Source: an uncultured Clostridia bacterium
GTDB taxonomy: Bacteria; Bacillota; Clostridia; Christensenellales; Aristaeellaceae
Length of the DNA: 64,000 nt
NCBI GenBank assembly: GCA_937894675.1
Contig: CALCQO010000024.1
Span: 121,983-185,982 of the forward strand
Direction of reading: 5' to 3'
Part shown: piece by piece, positions 34,462 through 41,758 of the stretch
Layout: every line of letters begins with the position of its first letter
Numbering within the stretch: the first letter of the stretch is position 1
Notes under the pieces: model-generated
Database searches by the model: none
What the model was told of the DNA's origin: nothing
Seen by the model: only the letters and a program-made list of their open reading frames with translations
Program-made: the position numbers and the translations under genes

Positions 34462-35016
34462 TCAAACCTTTTCTTCGTTCGCGCTATCCTTCTCCGCGCT
34501 TCCTTTGGCGAAAAACCGCTCCCGGCGTTCCTTGGGCAAATAGCGCATCAGCTGTAGGGCGACGGTGCCGGTCAAAAAGCCGGTGCCCACGCCCACCACC
34601 ATCAGGATGGCCATGTAGTACAAGAGGCCGGAGGTTTGCAGCTGCAGCGCGGCGACCCCCACCTGGCCCACATTGTGCATCACCGCCCCGGCCACGCCGG
34701 CGCCCACGGGGCTCATGCCCTTGACGCCGTAAATCATCAGCATCATGGCCAGCATGCTCAATATTCCGCCGGAGAGAGCGTACAGCATGGCGTTGGGGTT
34801 GCCAAACAACAGGCCGGACAGCAGCACCTTGGCCAGCATCAGCGCGAAGGAAAAGGGGATGCCCAGCCAGTACAGGCTCAGCAGCAGCACGCTGTTGGCA
34901 AGGCCCAGCTTGATGCCGGGGATGGAGCCCAGGGGGATCATGCTTTCAATGTAGCCCAACACCATCATCACCGCCAGGAACATGGCGCCCAGCGCCAGAT
35001 CGCTTGTTCTTTTCAT
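34462..35016 (-). CDS. Gx transporter family membrane protein
   Basis: A 184-residue integral membrane protein of the family once named heptaprenyl diphosphate synthase component I and now called Gx transporter, related to ECF-type S components. The N-terminus reads DLALGAMFLAVMMVLGYIESMIP, followed by GIKLGLANSVLLLSLYWLG, SGLLFGNPNAMLYALSGG and VVGVGTGFLTG. About five helices, then a charged tail. In Bacillota it is commonly paired with a NusG domain II protein, as here: its ATG overlaps the stop of that gene by four bases. The substrate is unknown. Confidence 0.85.
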   Translation of the reverse strand: MKRTSDLALGAMFLAVMMVLGYIESMIPLGSIPGIKLGLANSVLLLSLYWLGIPFSFALMLAKVLLSGLLFGNPNAMLYALSGGILSMLAMMLMIYGVKGMSPVGAGVAGAVMHNVGQVGVAALQLQTSGLLYYMAILMVVGVGTGFLTGTVALQLMRYLPKERRERFFAKGSAEKDSANEEKV

Positions 35017-35435
35017 GGCGTGTTCCCCGGTGCGGGCAGGTAGCCCTGGGTCACTGCTTCCTCAGTGGTCAGCAGCTCCAGCAGCACCTTGTTGGGCAGG
35101 CAGATAATCATGTTGTACAGCGCCCGGCTGTCCCGGTTGTCCAGGGTTACCGTGCCCTGATGCACGCATTCCTGGTTTTTGCAGGTGGAGGAGAACATGT
35201 GGGCGGCGTTTTCATCAATCTGGATGACGTTCACCTTGCCGTCCTCCTGCCGCACGGTTACCTGGCGGCTTTCATTCAGGGGAATCACCTGGTTGGTCTC
35301 GTTGCCCACCTGCACCCGCAGGTAACTGGCGGAATCTTTCACAGGCGGCGCGTTGCGGCCGGGCTTGAAAAAGAACAGCAGGGCGCCCGCGATCAGCAGG
35401 AACAGGCCCATCATGTAAAAATCTTTGCGTTTCAT
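35013..35435 (-). CDS. NusG domain II-containing membrane-anchored protein
   Basis: A 140-residue protein with one N-terminal membrane segment (residues 7-24) and an outer NusG_II beta-barrel domain: LRVQVGNETNQVIPLNESRQVTVRQEDGKVNVIQIDENAAHM, followed by the diagnostic cysteine pair SSTCKNQECVHQG and MIICLPNKVLLEL. The domain is not a transcription factor despite its name; such proteins accompany Gx transporters and FMN-binding or Rnf proteins. Function unknown. ATG after TAGGAGCTT, first gene of a two-gene transcript. Confidence 0.85.
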   Translation of the reverse strand: MKRKDFYMMGLFLLIAGALLFFFKPGRNAPPVKDSASYLRVQVGNETNQVIPLNESRQVTVRQEDGKVNVIQIDENAAHMFSSTCKNQECVHQGTVTLDNRDSRALYNMIICLPNKVLLELLTTEEAVTQGYLPAPGNTP

Positions 35436-35472
35436 AAGCTCCTAATCAACTGGGGAATCTGAGAACGGGGGT

Positions 35473-35500
35473 ATTTTACCATAAAGGGGAAGCATTGCAA
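35473..35500 (-). promoter_or_regulatory. Possible promoter of the NusG II/Gx transporter pair
   Basis: On the minus strand TTGCAA (35495-35500), 16 bases, TAAAAT (35473-35478). Confidence 0.4.
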
Positions 35501-35836
35501 AGAATGGGGACGGATGTTGTGTATGCGAAACAGCTTGCAGAGAGAGCCGCAAAATACGCTTCGCTGCTGCGTCGCCGTGCCCTTCGTTCCCTACCCGATA
35601 GGTTTCACCTATCGGGAGCATCCACTGCGGGACGGCTCCTTTCCATCGAAAGCAGGCTTTCGATGGCGGGGCACACCCCACCAAGGGGGCATGCCTTCCG
35701 CAATTCAGCATGGTCGTCCCAGTCTCACCAAGGCTCGGTTGGGCACTCCCTGCTTCATTGGACTTCCATTCGCCTTCATCTGCCACTGGCGGCGGCTCAT
35801 TGCGTCCCTTTGGAATCCTCAATCAGGCATACGCCT
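35501..35836. repeat. Structured non-coding element, candidate dispersed repeat
   Basis: About 340 bases without a credible gene but with striking secondary structure. CCCGATAGGT-TTC-ACCTATCGGG is a perfect ten-base hairpin near 35594-35616, followed by CCATCGAAAG-CAGG-CTTTCGATGG, another perfect ten-base hairpin near 35642-35665, and a GGGGCACACCCC region. All six frames are open for long stretches on both strands, as often seen in dispersed elements of gut Clostridia. I cannot see a second copy in the window. A structured RNA is the alternative. Confidence 0.4.
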
Positions 35837-37078
35837 TTAATACACCCGCCCCCGCATATTCTCCTTGTGTTCTTTCCGGGCTTTCTCCCTCAATTCCCCA
35901 TCCGTCAGCACGTCATAGGCGGTCATGGCGATGGTTTTGGCGGCGGTCAGCATCGCCTTGTGGGCCGCGCCGGACTTGCCCATGGCCACCCACTGCCAGG
36001 AGTGGGGCGCCGAGCCGTTGGGGCCGTAGGCCACCGTTACCTGGGCGGTGGGGGCGAACCAGCTGGCGTCCCCCACATCGGTGGACAGCATCATGGCCTC
36101 CGCAGGGAAGGCAAGGGGCGCCAGGGCGTGGTTGAGGGGGCTGGCGGCCAGGCTGTCCAGCTCTTCCTTGGAAAAATGGGGATACACCCGCCTAAGCCGC
36201 GCCAGCAGCGCCGCTTTGGCATCCCCGTCCTCCCTGTCAAAAAACGGGCGGGCCTGGTCGTAATCTTCCTTTGTATAGGGGAGGGGGGTTACCCGCTTCA
36301 AATTCTCATACATGGCGGTGCCCAGGGCGCGGTTTACCACATAGTCGGCGGCGCCTCCCACATCCAGAAAAGCGTAGTGAATCCTGGCGGTGGAGGGGAT
36401 ATGCTCCCGCAAAAACTGCACGCCCAGGTTCATCAATTCCGCCGCGTCCAGGGCGCTGCGGCCCTTTTCCGGCGCAGCGGCGGCGTGGGACGCCACCCCC
36501 TGGAAGGTGTAGTATATGAGGGCGATGCTCAGGCACGAGCCGCCCCACAGCGTGGTATCCTCCATGGGGTGCCAGGTCAGCAGCGCGTCCAGCCCGTCAA
36601 ATGCCCCCTGGCGCGCCATGACAGCCTTGCCAAAGCCGCTTTCCTCCGCCGGGCAGCCGAACACCACCAGGCGGCCGGGCAGGTGATTGCGCTGCATAAA
36701 ATCCCGCACAGCCAGCGCCCCAACCAGGTTGCCGGCGCCGATCGCGTTGTGGCCGCAGGCGTGGCCGGGCGCGCCTTCCAAAAGGGGCAAGCGCTCGGGC
36801 ACCCCGGCCTGCTGGCTCATGCCGGGCAGGGCGTCATACTCGGCCAGAAAGCCCACCGCGGGGCTGCCCGCGCCGTAGGTTGCCCGGAAGGCATGGGGCA
36901 GGCCGCATACGCCTTCCTCTACATCAAAGCCCTGCTCCCGCAGGGTGTCCGCCAGCAATTTGGCGGAATGGGGGGTATCAAAGCGCACCTCGGGATGGTC
37001 CCAGATTTGGTCGCTGATACCGCGGAAAAAATCGGCGTTGCTGTCGATATAATCCAGAAGCTGCTGTTTTTCCTTCAT
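35837..37078 (-). CDS. M20 family amidohydrolase, AbgB-like
   Basis: A 413-residue cytosolic metal-dependent hydrolase of the M20/AbgB group (p-aminobenzoyl-glutamate hydrolase subunit B and relatives). Motifs are VGFLAEYDALPG, the metal-site GHACGHNAIGAGNLVGAL, VFGCPAEESGFGKAVM with the catalytic Glu pair and a dimerisation domain starting SIALIYYTFQGVASHAAAAPEKGRSALDA. The end has STDVGDASWFAPTAQVTVAYGPNG. Likely substrate: an N-acyl or amide-linked amino acid. The start at 37078 overlaps the sdaAA stop by four bases, so it is the third gene of the serine dehydratase operon; a longer frame reads back through sdaAA. Confidence 0.88.
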   Translation of the reverse strand: MKEKQQLLDYIDSNADFFRGISDQIWDHPEVRFDTPHSAKLLADTLREQGFDVEEGVCGLPHAFRATYGAGSPAVGFLAEYDALPGMSQQAGVPERLPLLEGAPGHACGHNAIGAGNLVGALAVRDFMQRNHLPGRLVVFGCPAEESGFGKAVMARQGAFDGLDALLTWHPMEDTTLWGGSCLSIALIYYTFQGVASHAAAAPEKGRSALDAAELMNLGVQFLREHIPSTARIHYAFLDVGGAADYVVNRALGTAMYENLKRVTPLPYTKEDYDQARPFFDREDGDAKAALLARLRRVYPHFSKEELDSLAASPLNHALAPLAFPAEAMMLSTDVGDASWFAPTAQVTVAYGPNGSAPHSWQWVAMGKSGAAHKAMLTAAKTIAMTAYDVLTDGELREKARKEHKENMRGRVY

Positions 37079-37962
37079 GCCTGCTCGTCCCCGGCTTTCT
37101 GCCACAGCTTCTTTTTCCAGGCCTTGCCTGTTTCCGAGTTGGCCAGTCCCCCAAGGGCGGTTTCCTTTACCGTGTGGGGCATGGCCAGGCCAATCTGGTA
37201 CATGGCCAGAATAACCTCGTCCCAGGGCACCCGGCTCTGTACGCCTGCCAGCGCCATTTCCGCCGCGGCCAGCGCCCCCGCCGCCCCGGCGGCGTTGCGC
37301 TTGATGCAGGGCACTTCCACCAGCCCCGCCAGGGGGTCGCATGCCAGCCCCAGCATGTTTTTGAGCGCCATCGCCATGGCATGGGCAGCCTGGCTGGGGG
37401 TGCCCCCCGCCAGTTCCACCGCGGCGGCAGCGGCCATGGCGCTGGCTACCCCCACCTCCGCCTGACAGCCTCCTGCGGCGCCGGAAATAAAAGCGTTGTT
37501 GGCAATCACATAGCCGATAGCCCCGGCGGTAAACAGGGCATGCGCCATGTCCTCGTCGGTTTTGCCCAGCTTTTCCTGCAGGGCCAGCATCACCCCCGGC
37601 AGCGTCCCGCAGGAGCCGGCGGTGGGAGCGGAGCATATGATGCCCATGGCGGCATTTACCTCATTGGTGGCGACGGCGTAGGAAATGGCCTTTAAAAAGG
37701 TGGGGTCGGTTAAATATGTCCCGCCCTCCAGGTACTGGCGCAGCCGCTTGGCGTCGCCCCCTGTCATCCCCGAGTGGGAGGTGACCCCCCCGATTCCCCG
37801 GTGGGCGGCGGCCTTCATCACCCGGTAGTTGTCCAGCATGGTGTCCAGGATGCTTTGCCGGGAGCGCCCCGTTTCCTCCTGCTCGCTTTGCAGCATGATG
37901 TCGCTGATGCGCAGGCCTTGCCCTTCCGCCTGGGCGACCAGGTCCTTGATGTTTTTAAACAT
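37075..37962 (-). CDS. sdaAA: L-serine ammonia-lyase, iron-sulfur-dependent, alpha subunit
   Basis: Catalytic subunit of the oxygen-sensitive serine dehydratase: L-serine to pyruvate and ammonia. It has 295 residues, the usual size of the two-subunit form. Features are GGVTSHSGMTGGDAKRLRQYL near residue 60, a CSAPTAGSCGTLPGVML segment with two of the cluster cysteines, GAAGGCQAEVGVASAMAAAA with a third and LACDPLAGLVEVPCIKRNA. Eight bases downstream of sdaAB; together with the AbgB-like hydrolase it forms an amino-acid degrading operon. Confidence 0.95.
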   Translation of the reverse strand: MFKNIKDLVAQAEGQGLRISDIMLQSEQEETGRSRQSILDTMLDNYRVMKAAAHRGIGGVTSHSGMTGGDAKRLRQYLEGGTYLTDPTFLKAISYAVATNEVNAAMGIICSAPTAGSCGTLPGVMLALQEKLGKTDEDMAHALFTAGAIGYVIANNAFISGAAGGCQAEVGVASAMAAAAAVELAGGTPSQAAHAMAMALKNMLGLACDPLAGLVEVPCIKRNAAGAAGALAAAEMALAGVQSRVPWDEVILAMYQIGLAMPHTVKETALGGLANSETGKAWKKKLWQKAGDEQA

Positions 37963-37970
37963 GCTCCCTC

Positions 37971-38633
37971 CTATACATCCAGGGTGACAATCTTGCGCAC
38001 ATGGTCCAGCTGCCGGATCAGCGACAGCACGCCTTCCTCCACCCGCTGGTCGGTCTCTATCACCATCAGGGCGACCTTGCCCCGTTCCATGCGGGATACC
38101 TCCATATGGCTGATGTTCACATGGGCTCTGGCCAGCTGGCTGGTGACGGCGGCGATGGTGCCGAACACATCCCGGTGGAAGATAAGCAGCGCCGGGGATT
38201 CCCCCGAGAGGCGCAGGGAAAACCCATCCACCCGGGTCAATTGCACCAGGCCGCCGCCGATGGAGATGCCCGTCACGCTGATCTGGTGCTGCCCGGCGGA
38301 CAACTCAATGGTCATGGTGTTGGGGTGCTCGGGCACAGCCTCCTCGGCCAGCACGGTGATGTCCACCTCCTGCTCCCCGGCCAGGTCCATGGCCTGGGGG
38401 ATGCGGGGGTCGTCGGCGGCCACGTCCAGGATGCCGGCCACCGCCGCCACATCGGTGGCGTGGCCTTTGAAGGTCTGGGCGTAGGAGCCGTAGAGGCGGA
38501 TGACGGCCTTGGCGGGCTTTTCGCCAAAGAGCCGCCGGGCCAGCTGCCCGATGCGCACGGCGCCGGCGGTGTGGGAGCTGGAGGGCCCCACCATCACCGG
38601 GCCGACGATGTCAAACACGCTGCGGTACTTCAT
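37971..38633 (-). CDS. sdaAB: L-serine ammonia-lyase, iron-sulfur-dependent, beta subunit
   Basis: A 220-residue regulatory subunit. It opens with SVFDIVGPVMVGPSSSHTAGAVRIGQLARRLFG, the family signature, and ends in an ACT domain (about residues 148-220: ALLIFHRDVFGTIAAVTSQLARAHVNISHMEVSR). The ACT domain may bind serine or help dimerise. Own promoter directly upstream; AGGAGAACACC precedes the ATG. First gene of sdaAB-sdaAA-abgB-like operon. Confidence 0.95.
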   Translation of the reverse strand: MKYRSVFDIVGPVMVGPSSSHTAGAVRIGQLARRLFGEKPAKAVIRLYGSYAQTFKGHATDVAAVAGILDVAADDPRIPQAMDLAGEQEVDITVLAEEAVPEHPNTMTIELSAGQHQISVTGISIGGGLVQLTRVDGFSLRLSGESPALLIFHRDVFGTIAAVTSQLARAHVNISHMEVSRMERGKVALMVIETDQRVEEGVLSLIRQLDHVRKIVTLDV

Positions 38634-38663
38634 GGTGTTCTCCTGTTGCGGTTATTTATGCCA

Positions 38664-38692
38664 ATAGTACAGGGAACGCAAGGCCTTGTCAA
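38664..38692 (-). promoter_or_regulatory. Promoter of the serine dehydratase operon
   Basis: On the minus strand TTGACA (38687-38692), 17 bases, TACTAT (38664-38669), 31 bases upstream of sdaAB. Confidence 0.75.
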
Positions 38693-38721
38693 TGAAAACG
38701 GGGTGCCGCGGGGCTCATGGG

Positions 38722-38800
38722 CTGCATAATCTGCAATGTTTTTATGCTGCATAATTCACCTTCTTATGCATTATACCGTATAAATACGGCGGTTATGCAG
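38722..38800. promoter_or_regulatory. Cluster of TGCATAA repeats, candidate operators of the DUF3798 importer
   Basis: CTGCATAAT occurs twice in direct orientation 25 bases apart (38722-38730 and 38747-38755). The inverse TTATGCA occurs at 38764-38770 and TTATGCAG at 38793-38800. Between them lies the perfect palindrome CCGTAT-AA-ATACGG (38776-38789). All lie just upstream of the DUF3798 promoter and between divergent operons. Confidence 0.5.
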
Positions 38801-38809
38801 GAATTATAA

Positions 38810-38838
38810 TTGACACATTCAAATCTATCTGCTATATT
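38810..38838 (+). promoter_or_regulatory. Promoter of the DUF3798 importer operon
   Basis: TTGACA (38810-38815), 17 bases, TATATT (38833-38838), 30 bases upstream of the start codon. Confidence 0.8.
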
Positions 38839-38868
38839 ATCAAAAAAAACAGGAGGTACCCCAAGGAT

Positions 38869-40005
38869 ATGAAGAAGCTTTTATCCCTCATCCTGGTCGC
38901 CATGCTGATTCTTTCACTGGCAGCCCCCGCCATGGCGGAAGCCCCCAAGTACAAGATCGCCATCCTCACCGGCACCACCTCGCAGGGTGAAGAAGAATAC
39001 CGCGCCGCGGAAAACCTCAAGGCGCAGTATCCTGATATGGTTATCACCGATACCTATCCGGATGCCTTCTCTTCCGAAGTGGAAACCACCATCGGCAAGC
39101 TGATGCAGTTCGCCGCCGACCCCGAGGTCAAGGCCATCATCATGTGCCAGGCCGTCATGGGCGCCACTGCCGCTTTTACCCAGATTCGCCAGGACCGCCC
39201 TGACATCCTGCTGCTGGCAGGCGTGCCCGCGGAAGACCCGGCCGACATCGGCGGCGCTGCCGACGTTGTCATGGGTGTGGACGAAATCAACGGCGGCGCC
39301 CAGATTGTGGAAACCGCTCAGGAGTGGGGCGCCGAAGTTCTGGTGCACTATTCCTTCGCCCGCCACATGGGGTATGAGACCATCGTTGCCCGCTTCAACA
39401 TCATGAAGGCCGCGTGCGAAGATGCCGGCATCGAGTTCGTGCCGCGCGACGCGCCCGACCCCACCGCTGAAGGCGGCCCCACCGTTTCCCAGGCTTTCAT
39501 CCTGGAAGACGTTCCGAAGGTCATGGCCGAATACGCCGGCAAGAAGGTCGCGTTCTTCACCACCAACTGCGGCATGCAGGAAGCTCTGCAGACCGCCGTG
39601 CTGAAGGAAGAAAACGCCCTGTATCCCCTGCCCTGCTGCCCGAGCCCCTTCCATGGCTTCCCGGCCTCCCTGGGCCTGGCTGTCAACGAGGAAGACTGGG
39701 GCGACATCAACGCCTATCTGGAAAAGATGGCGGTCGAACTGGGCAAGTACAACGCGGTTGACCGTGTCTCCACCTGGGCAGCTCCCGTCAACATGTCCAT
39801 GATTCTGGGCGGCTTTGAATACGCCAAGGATTACATCGAAAACGGCGGCGAGAAGCTCGACCAGGCCAAGCTCCAGCAGTATCTGAGCGACGCTGCCGGC
39901 GCCCAGGCGCAGCTGACCCCCTATGAAGACGACAACGGCAACGTGGTCGAGAACTACTTCATGGTTCTCTTTGACAACGTGGACTTCAACGAATACGTTA
40001 AGTAA
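38869..40005 (+). CDS. DUF3798 family exported solute-binding protein
   Basis: A 378-residue protein whose residues 1-23 are a signal peptide (KKLLSLILVAMLILSLAAPAMA) and whose rest is one DUF3798 domain: YKIAILTGTTSQGEEEYRAAENLKAQYPD, then DPEVKAIIMCQAVMGATAAFTQIRQDRPDILLLAGVPAEDP and VAFFTTNCGMQEALQTAVL. The alternating pattern resembles type I periplasmic binding folds (BmpA/RbsB-like), and the next three genes encode an ATPase and two permeases of the BmpA-linked class. It is therefore most likely the binding protein of that importer; the ligand is unknown. AGGAGGTACC precedes the ATG; strong promoter upstream. Confidence 0.85.
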   Translation: MKKLLSLILVAMLILSLAAPAMAEAPKYKIAILTGTTSQGEEEYRAAENLKAQYPDMVITDTYPDAFSSEVETTIGKLMQFAADPEVKAIIMCQAVMGATAAFTQIRQDRPDILLLAGVPAEDPADIGGAADVVMGVDEINGGAQIVETAQEWGAEVLVHYSFARHMGYETIVARFNIMKAACEDAGIEFVPRDAPDPTAEGGPTVSQAFILEDVPKVMAEYAGKKVAFFTTNCGMQEALQTAVLKEENALYPLPCCPSPFHGFPASLGLAVNEEDWGDINAYLEKMAVELGKYNAVDRVSTWAAPVNMSMILGGFEYAKDYIENGGEKLDQAKLQQYLSDAAGAQAQLTPYEDDNGNVVENYFMVLFDNVDFNEYVK

Positions 40006-40026
40006 AGCACACAAGCTAACAGACTA

Positions 40027-40071
40027 GTACAAGGGGCCTGCCAGCTGTCCCGCCGGCGGGCCTCTTGTACA
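40027..40071 (+). terminator. Intercistronic hairpin after the DUF3798 gene
   Basis: Long imperfect stem GTACAAG-GGCC-GCC with GGC-GGGCC-CTTGTAC. A second perfect hairpin, CCGGCCTT-TCTCC-AAGGCCGG, follows at 40081-40101 just before the ATPase gene. No T tract, so attenuation or mRNA protection is more likely than full termination. Confidence 0.5.
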
Positions 40072-40126
40072 TCATTTATGCCGGCCTTTCTCCAAGGCCG
40101 GATAGTTAATGAAGGGAGAGCTACTT

Positions 40127-41758
40127 TTGCCACATGAGTACATCCTGGAAATGAACGGCATTTCCAAAGAGTACGGCGGCAATGCCGTGCTCAGGGACGT
40201 AAGCCTGAAGGTGCGTCCCGGCGAAATCCACGCGCTGCTGGGTGAAAACGGCGCGGGGAAAAGTACCCTGATGAACATTCTCTTTGGCATGCCGGTAATT
40301 CATGCCACCGGCGGTTTCAAAGGCGAGGTGCTGGTGGACGGGCAGCCCGCCAACATCCACTCCCCCATGGACGCCATGAAGCAGGGCGTCGGCATGGTGC
40401 ACCAGGAGTTTATGCTGATTCCCGGGTTCACCATTACGGAAAACATCAAGTTAAACAGAGAAGTGTCCAAACCCAACCTGGTCAGCCGTATTTTAGGGCA
40501 GGAACTGGAATCCCTGGATCATGCCGCCATGGCGGCGGATGCCCGCGCGGCCCTGGACAGCGTGGGGGTTTCCTTGCCGGAAAGCACCCTGGTGAAGACT
40601 TTGCCGGTAGGCTATATGCAGTTCGTGGAAATCGCCCGGGAAATCGACAAGCAGGGCGTCAAGCTCCTGGTGTTTGACGAGCCTACCGCCGTGCTCACCG
40701 AGAGCGAAGCCGACCAGTTGATCAGCGTCATGAAGAGCATCGCCTCCCGGGGCATCGCCATCATTTTTATCACCCACCGCTTAAACGAGGTCATGCAGGC
40801 CTGCGACACGGTCACCGTGCTGCGGGACGGCAAGCTAGTGGGCACCAAGCCTATCAAGGAAACTTCCCTGGTGGAAATGGCCACCATGATGATCGGCCGG
40901 GGCAACGAGGGGATGAACGAAAGCGCCGCGCGCAGCCAGCCCCTGAGCGGCAAGACCGCGCTGAAGGTGCGCAACCTGCACGTCGCCATGCCGGGGGAAA
41001 ATGTCCGCGGCATCGATCTGGACGTGATGGAGGGCGAAATCATCGGCATCGGCGGCCTGGCCGGCCAGGGCAAGGTGGGCCTGCCCAACGGCGTGATGGG
41101 TCTGTACCCCGCCCAGGGGGAAGTCACCTTGTTTGACGAGCCCCTCACCCTCAACGACTCGGCCGCTTCCCTGAAAAAGGGGATGAGCATGGTCAGCGAG
41201 GACCGGCGCGGCGTGGGTCTATTGCTGGAGGAATCCATCGAGGACAACATCACCTTCAACGCCATGCAGATCAAGGGCGAGTACCTGATGGGCCCGGGAC
41301 CGCTGAAAATCAAGTCCGGCAGGCAGATTCGCCAACACGCCGACAAGATGATCAAGGAACTGGACATCCGCTGCCGCTCCGCCGCCCAGCCTGCGGGCAC
41401 CCTGTCGGGGGGCAACCAGCAGAAAGTGTGCGTGGCTAAAGCCCTGGCCCTCAATCCCCGCTTCCTCTTTGTGTCCGAGCCCACCCGGGGCATCGACATC
41501 GGCGCCAAGAAACTGGTTCTGGACACCCTGGTGGATTTAAACCGCCAGCAGGGGCTGACGGTGGTCATGGTGTCCTCGGAACTGATGGAGCTGCGCTCGG
41601 TGTGCGACCGCATCGCCATCGTGGCCGAGGGCAAGGTGGTCGCCATCCTGCCCCCGGACGCGCCGGACGCCGACTTCGGCCTGGCTATGAGCGGCATCAA
41701 GCCGGACAATCACCAAGCGGCAGGACAGGCCGCGGCGGAAGGAGAACAGCTGCCATGA
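40127..41758 (+). CDS. Simple-sugar/nucleoside-type ABC transporter ATPase (two nucleotide-binding domains)
   Basis: A 543-residue tandem ATPase of the RbsA/MglA/NupO class. Domain 1 has Walker A GENGAGKSTL and Walker B LLVFDEPTAVL. Domain 2 has the usual degenerate Walker A (GLAGQGKVGLPNGVMG), signature LSGGNQQKVCVAKAL and a Walker B whose Asp is replaced by Ser (FLFVSEPTRGIDIGAKK), so only the first site is likely to hydrolyse ATP. I prefer the TTG start at 40127, eight bases after GGGAG; an ATG at 40109 in the same frame has no ribosome binding site. It overlaps the next gene by four bases (ATGA). Confidence 0.9.
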   Translation: MPHEYILEMNGISKEYGGNAVLRDVSLKVRPGEIHALLGENGAGKSTLMNILFGMPVIHATGGFKGEVLVDGQPANIHSPMDAMKQGVGMVHQEFMLIPGFTITENIKLNREVSKPNLVSRILGQELESLDHAAMAADARAALDSVGVSLPESTLVKTLPVGYMQFVEIAREIDKQGVKLLVFDEPTAVLTESEADQLISVMKSIASRGIAIIFITHRLNEVMQACDTVTVLRDGKLVGTKPIKETSLVEMATMMIGRGNEGMNESAARSQPLSGKTALKVRNLHVAMPGENVRGIDLDVMEGEIIGIGGLAGQGKVGLPNGVMGLYPAQGEVTLFDEPLTLNDSAASLKKGMSMVSEDRRGVGLLLEESIEDNITFNAMQIKGEYLMGPGPLKIKSGRQIRQHADKMIKELDIRCRSAAQPAGTLSGGNQQKVCVAKALALNPRFLFVSEPTRGIDIGAKKLVLDTLVDLNRQQGLTVVMVSSELMELRSVCDRIAIVAEGKVVAILPPDAPDADFGLAMSGIKPDNHQAAGQAAAEGEQLP

